Shown here one piece after another: positions 36,401-45,193 of a stretch of DNA of 64,000 nt. The translations under genes were made by a program, and so were the position numbers. Origin of the DNA: SAR324 cluster bacterium (GTDB taxonomy: Bacteria > SAR324 > NAC60-12); assembly GCA_028281495.1 (NCBI GenBank), contig JANQJU010000069.1, positions 93,716 through 157,715 on the forward strand, written 5' to 3'. Under the pieces are notes generated by a model. That model saw only the letters and a list, made by a program, of their open reading frames with translations, made no database searches and was not told where the DNA came from. Every line of letters starts with the position of its first letter. The stretch's first letter is position 1.

Positions 36401-39400
36401 GCCAGAAAGCCCCCGAACCCTTCTTTTTCCGGGCCAATACCAATGACTGCATCATTTACCATCAGACCAACTTGGTTCCCTTCTATTATGATGCGGACAA
36501 CTTCCAGATCCGAACGCCTACGGATATTTTGGGACAACACATCCACTTGGTGAAATTCGATGTCACTTCCTCAGACGGGGCCGCTAACGGATTCAACTAT
36601 GAAGATGGCACCTTCAGTGCTCAAGAAGTGCAAGAACGGATCGCTGCCATCAATAAAGTGAATGGCATCTACGCCCTCAAAAATGCGGAAATGCCCACTT
36701 CGGGTTGGAGCCAAACCAAGCTGAGCCTTCAACCACCTCCCTATTTCTGTGATGAAGCCACCTGGGGCAACACGGATTGGTTTGCCGAAAATTGCCGCAA
36801 TCCTGACCCCATGTTGGAAGACGATTGGAATCCACAGTTCAGCACCGTGGAAGAAGGGGGCCAGACAGTGGAAGTCGGCAAATGGGTCGGTGCTCAGACC
36901 ACGGTTCAGCGTTGGTTTGCCGATCCTCAGTTGAATGACATGGGCAAAGACCGCACGTTGCGGAGTGTGTTTACTCACGATCATTTCAGTCCCTCGACCC
37001 ATCAACAAGCAGGGCTGTATGCGTCGCTATTGGTGGAGCCGGAAAACTCTGTGTGGAAGGACCCTTTGACGGGCGATGTGATGGGGAATCGTCAAATTAC
37101 TGTGAACAATGTTCAGGTGAAGGATGGTGGCCCCACCAGTTGGCAAGCGATTATCGAAACCTCTCCGGAACAGGAGAGCTATCGAGAATTCGGTTTCATG
37201 ATGCAAGATTTGGCATTGAGTTATTCTGCAACCAGCAAAGCTGAATTGGGACCACGTCCTGAGTCCAAGTTGGCTGCCTCAACCGATCCGAGCAACCCTC
37301 CAGCAGGGACTAACTACAGTTGGTTTGAAGCAGCGAATACTGTGCAAACCGTCAATTTGCCATTCCATTCCACCCAGATCATTTCCCAGGAATTCTTCTC
37401 GGGTACTTACACGGTGAATTATCGGAACGAACCCCTGCAACTGCGTTTGTCCAATCCCGATTACTATACGTATGATCCGTCTGGGGGCATGGACAATCTT
37501 TCCATTGCCGTGACCAGTTTCTACAATGCCAATTTTGCTTCGAAGCCCACCTATCAGGCAGAAAGCTGCAACACAACCCCTGCCTATGGAACGTCAACAG
37601 GCGAATCACCCAATGCCGTCACTGCTGCCTCGGATCCCTATTGTTTCACCTCAGAAGAAGAGGCGGCACAAGCGGGGGATGTGGCGTTCATGTTCAATTC
37701 CATTCCTCGTGCCAATCGTTTGTTGAACAAGCAGCCGATGTTTCCTGATCCGCTGAATCAGTACACGACTCCGGTGAAAAACGATCCACGGCATTACCCA
37801 CGTTCCTTGTATTGTCCTTTTGATGCAGAGGATTGCAGCGAATATAATGAAGTGGTGGAAGGAACCGATCCATTCACTCCCGTGATGCGAGCCTATGCCA
37901 ACGACAAGGTGCAAGTGCGTGTGGTGGTAGGAGCGCATTTGGCAACCCACTTCTTCAACATTCAAGGTCTCAAATGGTTTGCGGAACCAGTCTATACGAA
38001 TTCCGGCTATCGCAATTCTCAGGTGATGGGGATTTCAGAGCACTTTGAATTTCTGTTCGACCTGCCTCCCAATGAAAATGATGCGGACTATTTATATTTT
38101 GCCAATGCCGGTTCGGAAGGGGTGAGCCAAGGCATTTGGGGCCTCCTGCGAGCGTATGCTCCTCAAAATGGAGAACAGTTTGCGTTGGAACCGTTGCCCA
38201 ACAATCCGCTCGACAGTCCAGTCAACTCCAACGTGACCGCGGTGAGTTGTCCTGATGGCTCACCGACCCGGTCGTATGAAGTCGTGGTGACCTCAGCGGC
38301 CCAAGCTTTGGGGGCACATGATGGAAACGGTACGTGGACCGACTACGGAACTCTGACCTACTACAACCGAAATGGAAAATTTGAAGAAGGTTTGGTTCCA
38401 TCTGGCACGAGCAACAACCTGCCGATCAATGAAACGGAAAAAATCGTCAACCCGTTTGCATTGCTCTATCTCGACCGAAGCTTGGTCGATCAATATGGCA
38501 CTTTACGGGATTCGAAGCAGCCGATTGAACCGTTGGTCCTGAGAGCGAATGCTGGAGATTGTATTCAAGTGCATCTGACCAATCTTTTGGACAAAGCACC
38601 GGACATTCAAAAGCTCGTCGAAAACTTCAAGAGACCGGCCACCAATGTGACCTACTTGTTTTCCGGCCAACTCGCACTCAACAACAACGTCGAGCTGTAT
38701 CAAACCACTCAAGTGGGTTTGCATCCCCAGTTAGTCAGCTATGACATGAACCAGAGCAATGGGTTCAATGCGGGTAAAAATCCAAAGCAAACGGTGGGGC
38801 CAGGAGAATCAATCTCGTATCAGTGGTATGCCGGAAATGTCGAATACGATAGTGAAGGGCAGGCACAGGGGGAGCCAGTGGAATTCGGAACCATCAACCT
38901 ACTGGCCTCGGATCCATTGTATCAGCACCAATTGAGCATGATTGGGGCCTTGATTGTGGAACCGAAAGGGGCTTCCTGGAAAGTACCCAACCTGAACACC
39001 ACCTCAGCCAACATCACCTATCCCAATCCCGAGCAACCGGGACAAATGCAGACTTTCCGAGAAATGGTCACGATTCTTCAGGATGAGTTGATGCAATTTG
39101 TCCCCATCAATGCCAAGGCTTCGGGGTGTCCTGAGACCATCGACGATTCCTTGCCCGTCGACTCCCAGTGTTATAACGATGCGGACACCATCAATAATGT
39201 GGTCAACACCATCACTGGAAGTGGTGATCCGATGGGGGGAGATTATGGCACGGTGAACATGGGAACCGATCCCCAGGTATTCCGTATGGCTTTGGCCCAT
39301 CACCTCCAGGATGCACCGGGTGGAAAAGGCTTCCGTGATGCCAATGACTACGACTTGTCGTGTTTGTTTTCCGACCGATTCAGTCCAGCCACCAGCAATG

Positions 39401-40263
39401 ATTCCATTGTCTATGAGTTTGCCACGGCTTCCCAGCCAGCTCAGTTGAGCGGGTCGAAAGATCTGTATGAACAAGGTGTGAAAACCTTGGGTAAAATCCA
39501 AACTCCATTGTTTACGGCAGCTGCCGGAGATCAGGTGCGGATCCGATTGATGCATCCACATGGCCTCGCGTTCAGCGGGCAGATTTACACCATGGATGGC
39601 CACCCCTGGCAGGAATATCCCTACCAAGAGAACTCTCAAGTGATCGCGTTCAATCCACAATCCCAGTGGTTTGGTGCTCGGATGGGAACAGGGCCGACCA
39701 CGCGATACGACATTGTTCTCGAAAATGCCGGAGGGCCGTTCCAGGTGACCGGGGATTATATGTATCGCACCATGCAGTCCATTGGGTTGCGTAGTGGGAT
39801 GTGGGGCTTGATGCGTGTAGTGCCTGCCGGGCAAGACTCCGTCACAGTTACTGCCATTTACCGAGCAGAAACTGAGGGCAAATACTCCGCTATTGTGGAG
39901 GGGTATGTGACTGAGAATCCCACCTCAGAAACCTTAGCCGATGAGGTGAACGTCTATGCCCTGGAAAACGGTCAATGCACCACGTTTTTAGGCACACAAG
40001 ATGTGGATCCTTATACCGGAGAGTGGACCTTGAACTATTCACTACCAGGGGCATCTGGTTTGCCTTCTGGGGTCTGTGCGCAGTCGGTCACTCAAGGGCA
40101 ACTGGGAGGGTATGATCACTTCCAGCTCAAGTTTTTTGAAGACAACCCGTCCTGCCGCACCTCGCCGGGCAGCTATACCATCAATCAGGTTTTTGAAAAT
40201 GGAGCGTTCCGAGGCAGCACCAGTGCGGTCACCACGGAGCCTGCAAAACCGGAAGCGAATTGA
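33490..40263 (+). CDS. Giant MofA/McoA-type multicopper oxidase
   Basis: A 2257-residue exported protein (signal peptide ending in NPVNAQ) made of several cupredoxin domains. One full copper set is visible: H626-x2-H629-x-H631, then H678-C679-H680-x3-H684-x4-M689 (type 1 copper with axial Met), and the other two HxH pairs at 1017-1019 (GQHIHLV) and 1163-1165 (THDHFSPSTHQQAGLYASLLVEP). The HCH motif thus comes before the two HxH motifs, unlike laccases. Later cupredoxin-like repeats (from about 1600) lack a HCH motif, ending in GDYMYRTM. The size and the last-named block are typical of MofA/MnxG/McoA proteins associated with Mn(II) oxidation in Leptothrix and Pseudomonas. Electrons would pass to O2. 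Downstream genes (propeller, two Sco, cytochrome c) fit copper loading and electron transfer. The substrate here is unproven. Confidence 0.85.
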   Translation: MERRRNYWVASIATLLVMWSLTNPVNAQTTEATCNRIVQASVVAMDQVLMYNRLGAVQPAGMIFALERDVMPIAGSQLSEGNVQLKPYKRPRPIVLRVNQGDCLEVKFTNLLNQQRLGLPFFLDQENGGEDLTEMSWATGTATRTAGFHILGVNLVNQTAPASAAGSVESRTCEFTDSMDGISNNASFVGGNDNSLANPGETVCYKYYAPEHGAFLLQSQATITGGTGGGQLNAGLFGGLHVEPPQAEYYRSQITKADLECATQTEKGKPIRVESPEPNNPYDVPLINYQAQYVTTGKDACTGSRGIYAEGPILNMLEQPDPYKEIYEIVHSDLTAIITGPDAGRFPFNENSPMFDEVPVTPDRRQPFREFSIFYHSDFNIVEPFPEFYTPGVAGSEQLSLSGMLPSGGEAFAMNYGTAAISTEIFANRIGVGPEGGCTECKYEEFFLSSWAVGDPAMVVDQPANIGVLNSVYNAETSKISMEKTQGVSPPSDPSPAYLEVAELTSADAWCSAPELWSATLYSAANESLQLCTSLPEVYPCGTSNCTEISVSKMSFDAPSCGDNCDPSTDPFRFDNPGPDGVSRDTVVKAKKALFPDDPSNVYHSYMRDHVIFRIHQADSDLHHIHHQHAHQWLHTPNAASSHYLDSQAFGPGSSFTLDMVYNGSGNRNQTVGDSIFHCHFYPHFADGMWSLWRVHDVLEEGTALDSEGIPVPKARALPDGEIAAGTPIPSIVPIPTIPMAPPPAKVWLEPAYPLKNNNGTIEEDKSYIAGYEAKVLPEDVANGINPGFPFFIPGIGGQRAPHPPLDFTINPGYQEGQSNPEDKYLDGGLPRHIVVSGSFTEYQTVWDFSKYLHTINARELPEEGTAVEKLAMATHAQRTHRSYYPEPGPDNEPIPGYFVLNGLPPQQGAPYADPCTLDNGDPAGTDKTYYGANIELDVIFNKAGWHYPQQRIITLWGDAIPTLYGVSGSGQKAPEPFFFRANTNDCIIYHQTNLVPFYYDADNFQIRTPTDILGQHIHLVKFDVTSSDGAANGFNYEDGTFSAQEVQERIAAINKVNGIYALKNAEMPTSGWSQTKLSLQPPPYFCDEATWGNTDWFAENCRNPDPMLEDDWNPQFSTVEEGGQTVEVGKWVGAQTTVQRWFADPQLNDMGKDRTLRSVFTHDHFSPSTHQQAGLYASLLVEPENSVWKDPLTGDVMGNRQITVNNVQVKDGGPTSWQAIIETSPEQESYREFGFMMQDLALSYSATSKAELGPRPESKLAASTDPSNPPAGTNYSWFEAANTVQTVNLPFHSTQIISQEFFSGTYTVNYRNEPLQLRLSNPDYYTYDPSGGMDNLSIAVTSFYNANFASKPTYQAESCNTTPAYGTSTGESPNAVTAASDPYCFTSEEEAAQAGDVAFMFNSIPRANRLLNKQPMFPDPLNQYTTPVKNDPRHYPRSLYCPFDAEDCSEYNEVVEGTDPFTPVMRAYANDKVQVRVVVGAHLATHFFNIQGLKWFAEPVYTNSGYRNSQVMGISEHFEFLFDLPPNENDADYLYFANAGSEGVSQGIWGLLRAYAPQNGEQFALEPLPNNPLDSPVNSNVTAVSCPDGSPTRSYEVVVTSAAQALGAHDGNGTWTDYGTLTYYNRNGKFEEGLVPSGTSNNLPINETEKIVNPFALLYLDRSLVDQYGTLRDSKQPIEPLVLRANAGDCIQVHLTNLLDKAPDIQKLVENFKRPATNVTYLFSGQLALNNNVELYQTTQVGLHPQLVSYDMNQSNGFNAGKNPKQTVGPGESISYQWYAGNVEYDSEGQAQGEPVEFGTINLLASDPLYQHQLSMIGALIVEPKGASWKVPNLNTTSANITYPNPEQPGQMQTFREMVTILQDELMQFVPINAKASGCPETIDDSLPVDSQCYNDADTINNVVNTITGSGDPMGGDYGTVNMGTDPQVFRMALAHHLQDAPGGKGFRDANDYDLSCLFSDRFSPATSNDSIVYEFATASQPAQLSGSKDLYEQGVKTLGKIQTPLFTAAAGDQVRIRLMHPHGLAFSGQIYTMDGHPWQEYPYQENSQVIAFNPQSQWFGARMGTGPTTRYDIVLENAGGPFQVTGDYMYRTMQSIGLRSGMWGLMRVVPAGQDSVTVTAIYRAETEGKYSAIVEGYVTENPTSETLADEVNVYALENGQCTTFLGTQDVDPYTGEWTLNYSLPGASGLPSGVCAQSVTQGQLGGYDHFQLKFFEDNPSCRTSPGSYTINQVFENGAFRGSTSAVTTEPAKPEAN

Positions 40264-40273
40264 TGAGGAGGCA

Positions 40274-42160
40274 ATGATGAAATGGATGACTTGGATCTTC
40301 ATTGGCATCGCCTGTGGTTGGAGTTTCACCACGATGGCCAAACCGAAATTTCAGCAAGCATTTGAACACGAAGGGCTGAAATTAGAAGTCCTGATGGAAC
40401 CAATCGATCCGCCTTTGATCCCACGGGAACACTTTTGGGAACAAGAGGCGGTTCGCTTCCAATTGCGGGTAACCGATGCGAATCAAAAGCCGTTGTCGGG
40501 TTTATTTCCTGCGGCGTGGATTGGACATCAGGGGGAAAAACCCGTGTCGCACAAGCAGTGCCAAAATATCGTGCAAACCTTCATTACTGGCAGCATCTTA
40601 GCCCCGCCAGAAGTGGACTTGAATGTGTTTTACGTGCTCACCCTCAACAACGACAGCACCATTTCCGTGGTCGATCCGTTGTTTGGGTATGGCACGACCA
40701 AACTGCGTTCGATGGTGTTTTTGGATGCTCCTGGACACGACTGGGCCTTGAGCCACAACCAACGAGGCCTATTCGTTTCGGTACCCGGACAGAATCATGT
40801 GGCCGTGGTGGATACGGATTCGTGGAAGGTGATGGCCAAAATTCCAGTCGCGAAACCTACTCGGACGGTTCTGCAACCGGATGGTCATTATTTGTGGGTC
40901 AGCTATCAAGATGGCCCACAGGCCGGAGTGGCCGTGATCGATACCCAAACTTTGCAGGTCATCCGCCAGATTCCGACAGGCCAAGGCCCGCATACCCTGA
41001 CGTTCGATCAAGACAGCCAACTGTCCTTTGTGGCCAATCGCAACGCCCATACCGTGTCGGTGATTGATGTGCGCACCTTGACAAAAAAGAAGGACCTTCC
41101 CACGGGCGAAAAACCTGTATGGCTAGATTATTCAGCGACGGCTCAAGTCGTGTATGTGTCTCATCGCGGAGGGGGGATTGCAGCGATTGATGTGCAGCAA
41201 GCAGACCTCATCGCGCGCATTCCCACCCAACCGGGCTTAGGCCAAGTGGGGTTCACGCCCAATGGACGCTTTGCCTTAGCTGTGAACACGGAGCAAAACA
41301 TTCTTCATATTGTGGATGTCGCAACCAATCGCATTCTACAAAGTGGAGAAGTGGAAACAGGTCCCGAAGAAATCGCTTTCTCGGATGAGGTGGCTTACAT
41401 CCGGCATCGGGGCAGCGAAACTGTGCTCATGCTCACTCTCGACACCTTAGGTCAAGCCCAACCAGGAGATCCTATTCAAGTGATCGATTTTCCAGGCGGC
41501 CAAGGGCCATTTGGAGCCATTCAGAGTCCAGCCGCTTCGATCGTTCAAGCACCGGGGGCCAGTGCCGTGTTGGTGGCCCATCCCAAAGACCAAACAATTT
41601 CTTATTACAAAGAAGGGATGGCGGCGCCCATGGGGCACTTTAAAAATTACAAACGGACTCCCAAGGCGGTGTTGGCTTTGGATCGTAGCCTCGATGAAGC
41701 GCAACCCGGAGTTTATGAAACGGTAGCAGCGTTGGGACGTTCTGGAACCTATCAATTGGCCGTGTTTCTGGATTCGCCACGGGTGGTTCAATGCCTTCCG
41801 TTGACGGTGGCCGTGGATCCGAAAATCCAAAAGGAACGAATTGGGGGCATGGTCGTAGAACACCTGCTTCCCAAGCGTGTGTTTCGGATGGGAGAGACCA
41901 TTCCTTTGACCTTTCGGTTGAAAGATCCAGAAAGCCAAGCCGTCCAGGCCGGGGTTCCGGATGTGTGGGTCCTGTCGTATTTGGTGCCTGGTTTATCGCA
42001 GCAACGGCATCCAGCCAAGGAACTCAAAGAGGGGTTGTATCAAGTGGACTTCATCCCTCAACAATCCGGTATCTATTCTGTGTATGTGGCCAGTCCTTCA
42101 AAGGGGTTGCAGATCAGCAATCCGCAGCGGTTGGATCTTCAAATACTCCCTGCTCAATAA
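40274..42160 (+). CDS. Exported YVTN-type beta-propeller protein
   Basis: A 628-residue exported protein following the oxidase after 10 nt. Start: ATG-ATG at 40274 with GAGGAGG directly upstream; signal peptide ends at TTMA-K. The central part contains repeated VIDxxTxxVxxxIPTGxxP-like blades (AVVDTDSWKVMAKIPVAKP; VIDTQTLQVIRQIPTGQGP; VIDVRTLTKKKDLPTGEKP), forming a seven-bladed propeller typical of periplasmic YncE/cytochrome-d1-like proteins. The C-terminal 100 residues (MGETIPLTFRLKD ... GIYSVYVASPSKGL) look like a FixH/YtkA-type beta-sandwich. It may be a periplasmic partner of the oxidase or its copper chaperones. No redox cofactor motif is visible. Confidence 0.8.
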   Translation: MMKWMTWIFIGIACGWSFTTMAKPKFQQAFEHEGLKLEVLMEPIDPPLIPREHFWEQEAVRFQLRVTDANQKPLSGLFPAAWIGHQGEKPVSHKQCQNIVQTFITGSILAPPEVDLNVFYVLTLNNDSTISVVDPLFGYGTTKLRSMVFLDAPGHDWALSHNQRGLFVSVPGQNHVAVVDTDSWKVMAKIPVAKPTRTVLQPDGHYLWVSYQDGPQAGVAVIDTQTLQVIRQIPTGQGPHTLTFDQDSQLSFVANRNAHTVSVIDVRTLTKKKDLPTGEKPVWLDYSATAQVVYVSHRGGGIAAIDVQQADLIARIPTQPGLGQVGFTPNGRFALAVNTEQNILHIVDVATNRILQSGEVETGPEEIAFSDEVAYIRHRGSETVLMLTLDTLGQAQPGDPIQVIDFPGGQGPFGAIQSPAASIVQAPGASAVLVAHPKDQTISYYKEGMAAPMGHFKNYKRTPKAVLALDRSLDEAQPGVYETVAALGRSGTYQLAVFLDSPRVVQCLPLTVAVDPKIQKERIGGMVVEHLLPKRVFRMGETIPLTFRLKDPESQAVQAGVPDVWVLSYLVPGLSQQRHPAKELKEGLYQVDFIPQQSGIYSVYVASPSKGLQISNPQRLDLQILPAQ

Positions 42161-42181
42161 GTGGGAATGGAAAGGAACACT

Positions 42182-42769
42182 ATGAACTATCAACGAAAAC
42201 CCGGGTTGATCTGGCTGTGGGTTGGCCTGTGCGTCGGTCTCATGGGGACGAGCATGAGTGTCGCCGCCAATCCTTTTTCTCAAGAGAAACTGCCTGGATT
42301 GAAGATTCCGAATGTGGCGTTGCAAAACCAGAATGGGGAAACCATTCAGTTCTATCAGGATTTGGTGCAGGGCAAACGTGTGGCGATCAATACGATTTAC
42401 ACGTCTTGCACCACAATCTGTTCTCCGATGGGAGTGATCTTCACCAAGCTTCTACAAGAACTAGGGGAGAACAGCGAATACCACCTGATTTCCATTAGTA
42501 TCGATCCCTTAACCGATACCCCAGAACGTCTGAAATTGTGGCAAGACCGATTCCATGCGGGGGCAGGATGGACTTTGGTGACAGGCTCCAAAAGCCAAGT
42601 GGATCGTTTGCTCAAACAATTGAAACTCTACACTCCCGACAAAGAAGACCATTCCCCCTTAGTGTTGGTCGGCAACGACCACACAGGGGAATGGACGCGA
42701 ACCCATGCGTTGGTGTCTCCCAAAGAATTGGCACAGACACTAGCGATGTTGAACCCCCCTGAATCCTAA
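42182..42769 (+). CDS. SCO1/SenC-family copper chaperone, first copy
   Basis: A 195-residue thioredoxin-fold protein with an N-terminal signal or anchor (LIWLWVGLCVGLMG). The copper site is complete: C76-x3-C80 (SCTTIC) and His157 (KEDHSP). Sco proteins deliver or reduce copper for cuproenzymes, usually cytochrome oxidase; here the position behind a giant multicopper oxidase suggests that enzyme as target. The ATG at 42182 has AAAGGAA upstream; the longer frame starting at 42161 is not needed. The second Sco follows after 9 nt. Confidence 0.9.
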   Translation: MNYQRKPGLIWLWVGLCVGLMGTSMSVAANPFSQEKLPGLKIPNVALQNQNGETIQFYQDLVQGKRVAINTIYTSCTTICSPMGVIFTKLLQELGENSEYHLISISIDPLTDTPERLKLWQDRFHAGAGWTLVTGSKSQVDRLLKQLKLYTPDKEDHSPLVLVGNDHTGEWTRTHALVSPKELAQTLAMLNPPES

Positions 42770-42778
42770 GGAGAACTC

Positions 42779-43447
42779 ATGCGACTTGCATTGTTTAAAC
42801 GTGGAATATCAACGGTTTTCGCGATTGGAGGGCTTCTGTGTCTTTTGCTGAGTGTTCCGATTTCTGCGACCTGGGGACACAAGAACCACGACCACTCCGC
42901 AACGACCAAAGTGGAACCGACGCCCCAAACCAGCACTCACCGGGTGCCTCCAGCCCAAAAATACTTCACGGATGTGCAATTGGTGAATCAACATGGCACC
43001 TCGATGCGCATTTATAGTGATGTGCTCAAGGGCAAAACCGTGATTCTGAATTCGTTTTTCACCACCTGTGAAGCGAGTTGTCCGGTGACCAGTGGCATCT
43101 TGGAAAAGGTTCAAAACCACTTGGGTGATCGTTTGGGAAAGGATGTTTACATCATTTCACTCACCCTGGATCCCGAACACGACACGCCTGAAGTGGTGCA
43201 ACGTTATGCGTCTCAGTTTCATGCGAAGGACGGTTGGTATTTTCTAACAGGTCCCAAACAAGACGTGGAATTCGTCTTGAACAAATTCGGTCAATACGTG
43301 GCGCAAAAAGAAGCCCACTCCAATATTTTGATTGTTGGCAATGAGCGGACTGGGTTGTGGAAAAAAGCATTTGCTTTGGCCAATCCCAAAGCGCTCATTC
43401 CGGTCATCGAGAGCGTGATCAATGATCCAGGAAAACCACATAGCTAG
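42779..43447 (+). CDS. SCO1/SenC-family copper chaperone, second copy
   Basis: A 222-residue paralogue of the preceding gene with a signal/anchor helix (VFAIGGLLCLLLSVPIS). Metal residues are present: C97-x3-C101 (TCEASC) and His180 (KEAHSN), plus a His-rich GHKNHDHS patch after the membrane helix not seen in the first copy. Two adjacent, diverged Sco genes suggest division of labour, for example copper delivery versus thiol reduction. AAGGAG precedes the ATG. The 3' end overlaps the next frame if its upstream ATG is used. Confidence 0.9.
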   Translation: MRLALFKRGISTVFAIGGLLCLLLSVPISATWGHKNHDHSATTKVEPTPQTSTHRVPPAQKYFTDVQLVNQHGTSMRIYSDVLKGKTVILNSFFTTCEASCPVTSGILEKVQNHLGDRLGKDVYIISLTLDPEHDTPEVVQRYASQFHAKDGWYFLTGPKQDVEFVLNKFGQYVAQKEAHSNILIVGNERTGLWKKAFALANPKALIPVIESVINDPGKPHS

Positions 43448-43457
43448 CGCACAACAC

Positions 43458-45179
43458 ATGCTCGTCAAAATCTGCGGACTCTTCGTAGGATGCTTGATAG
43501 CCGCTCCGCTTTGGGGGGAGGTTTGGTCTTCGGAACACCTCACCCCGGCGGAAGCACGAGGCCAGCAGATTTATTTGACAGGGGAAAGCCCTTCGAACCA
43601 TGAAATTGCTGCATTTTTGAATGCTGCTCAAATGGAAGTGCCTGGTTCGTTGTTTGCGTGTGTGCGCTGTCATGGAAATGATGGACGTGGGAAGACAGAA
43701 GGGGGGGTGACTTCTTCCGATATCCGTTGGTCGGTGCTTACCAAGCCTTATGGAGGCCGGCATCCTTCGGGCCGGCAATATCCACCCTACAATGAGAGCC
43801 ACATTAAGCGGGCTATCATGTTAGGAACGGATTCCAAGGGAACGGAACTGCATGAAACCATGCCTCGTTTTCGTCTCTCCCAGCAAGATATGGAGGATCT
43901 GTTGGCTTACTTGAAACGGCTGGGCCAAACGGCGGATCCTGGAATCAACCCGTCGACCGTCACAGTGGGGGTGACGCTGTTTCCATCCAAAACCTATGCG
44001 GCACTGAATCAAGCCTTAACGACCAGTTTGCAAGCGTATGTGGACCGGTTCAATGAACGAGGAGGGATCTACAACCGTAAACTCGAATTGACCTTCCTTC
44101 CCCTCTCTCCTGAAACCTCCACGTGGCAAAACCAACTGGAAACCCATCTAGAGCGCCAAGACGTGTTTGCATTGACCGGGGTGTTCATGGATGGTGCCAA
44201 TGAAGCCATTACCGAATGGGCCAATGCCCGAAAGCTGCCTGTGGTGGGTGGCATTTCCTTGTTTCCTCAACGTGAGTTTTCTCGCAATCGCTATGTGTTT
44301 TACCTCTACCCAGGTTTAGCGGAGCAAGCTCAAGCCCTGGTTCACTTTGCCGAGCAGCAGAAGGCTGCCCTGTCTCTCACCTCAACCGCCCCTCCTAAAC
44401 CTTCCACTGAAACAACTGCTGCGAACTTGCCACAAACTGCCGTGAACTTACCACAAACTGCCGCGAACCAAACTGCCGCGAACTTGCCGCAACGTGCCAA
44501 GGCATCGAAACAATCGCGGGTGGGAGTTTTGGTGTCTCCCGAGTTTCAAGGTTCTGACGAGGTACAAACGCTCCATGATCAACTGTGGCAGGCGGGGTGG
44601 CGAGAGATTGAGATTGCCCCATTGCCAAATCGTCAAACGAAATTAATCGAGCTGGTGCAGCGTTGGCATCAGGGGGATCGGAACGTCGTGTTTTTGTGGG
44701 TTGGAGGTCCTCCAGCGTTGCATTTTTTAGAAGAAGCCTCGGAACTCGGATGGCAGCCTTCTTTGTACATACCGGGAGTCCTGAACACACCGAACTTCAC
44801 CAAGGCCCTGCCCCGTTTTGCAGGCGATGTCTTTTTTTCGTTTCCTTCTCGGTGGTTTGCACCGTCAACGCATCATCAAGCAACGCTCCAAAGGCTTGCT
44901 GCAACGTACCACCTCACCTCCGAGCACTGGCAGATGCAATTGAGGGTGCTGGCTGGCGTTCAATTGCTGGTCGAAGGCCTAACCCGTATGGGCCGCGAAG
45001 TGACTCGTGAAAAGCTCGTTACAACCTTGGAAGGGTTTTATGAATTTCAAACCGGAATCTCTCCTCCTGTCACGTTCACACCCAACCGACGGGTGGGCGC
45101 CCGTGGAGCCTATATTGGCACCTTCGACGCACACACCCAGCAATGGGTGCAAGTGGGGCAGTGGATGGAATCCCAGTAA
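43458..45179 (+). CDS. Cytochrome c fused to a periplasmic-binding-protein domain
   Basis: A 573-residue exported protein. After a signal peptide (MLVKICGLFVGCLIAAPLWG) comes a monoheme cytochrome c domain with C68-V-R-C71-H and a likely axial Met135 (TMPRF), then a type I periplasmic-binding fold (about residues 165-560) related to amino-acid-binding ABC proteins (LQAYVDRFNERGGIYNRKLELT; DVFALTGVF; LPVVGGISL). The middle carries a repetitive Ala/Asn/Pro linker (44400-44497). A start at 43422 would overlap the Sco gene and lengthen the N-terminus; I prefer 43458 for the clean signal peptide. The fusion joins electron transfer to ligand binding, and it ends the oxidase group. It may receive electrons from, or sense, the oxidase substrate; inference. 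Confidence 0.8.
   Translation: MLVKICGLFVGCLIAAPLWGEVWSSEHLTPAEARGQQIYLTGESPSNHEIAAFLNAAQMEVPGSLFACVRCHGNDGRGKTEGGVTSSDIRWSVLTKPYGGRHPSGRQYPPYNESHIKRAIMLGTDSKGTELHETMPRFRLSQQDMEDLLAYLKRLGQTADPGINPSTVTVGVTLFPSKTYAALNQALTTSLQAYVDRFNERGGIYNRKLELTFLPLSPETSTWQNQLETHLERQDVFALTGVFMDGANEAITEWANARKLPVVGGISLFPQREFSRNRYVFYLYPGLAEQAQALVHFAEQQKAALSLTSTAPPKPSTETTAANLPQTAVNLPQTAANQTAANLPQRAKASKQSRVGVLVSPEFQGSDEVQTLHDQLWQAGWREIEIAPLPNRQTKLIELVQRWHQGDRNVVFLWVGGPPALHFLEEASELGWQPSLYIPGVLNTPNFTKALPRFAGDVFFSFPSRWFAPSTHHQATLQRLAATYHLTSEHWQMQLRVLAGVQLLVEGLTRMGREVTREKLVTTLEGFYEFQTGISPPVTFTPNRRVGARGAYIGTFDAHTQQWVQVGQWMESQ
44400..44497. repeat. Imperfect repeat coding an Ala/Asn/Pro linker
   Basis: Roughly 24-27-bp units encoding AANLPQT/AVNLPQT, about three copies with a shortened one. 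It lies within a surface loop of the binding-protein domain, so length variation is likely tolerated. Confidence 0.6.
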
Positions 45180-45193
45180 CCAGGAAAGGTAGT

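Noticed and set aside
39004..39834. 276-codon leftward frame inside the multicopper oxidase gene
   Set aside because: Antisense of the oxidase with a high His/Arg bias typical of shadow frames; no start context.
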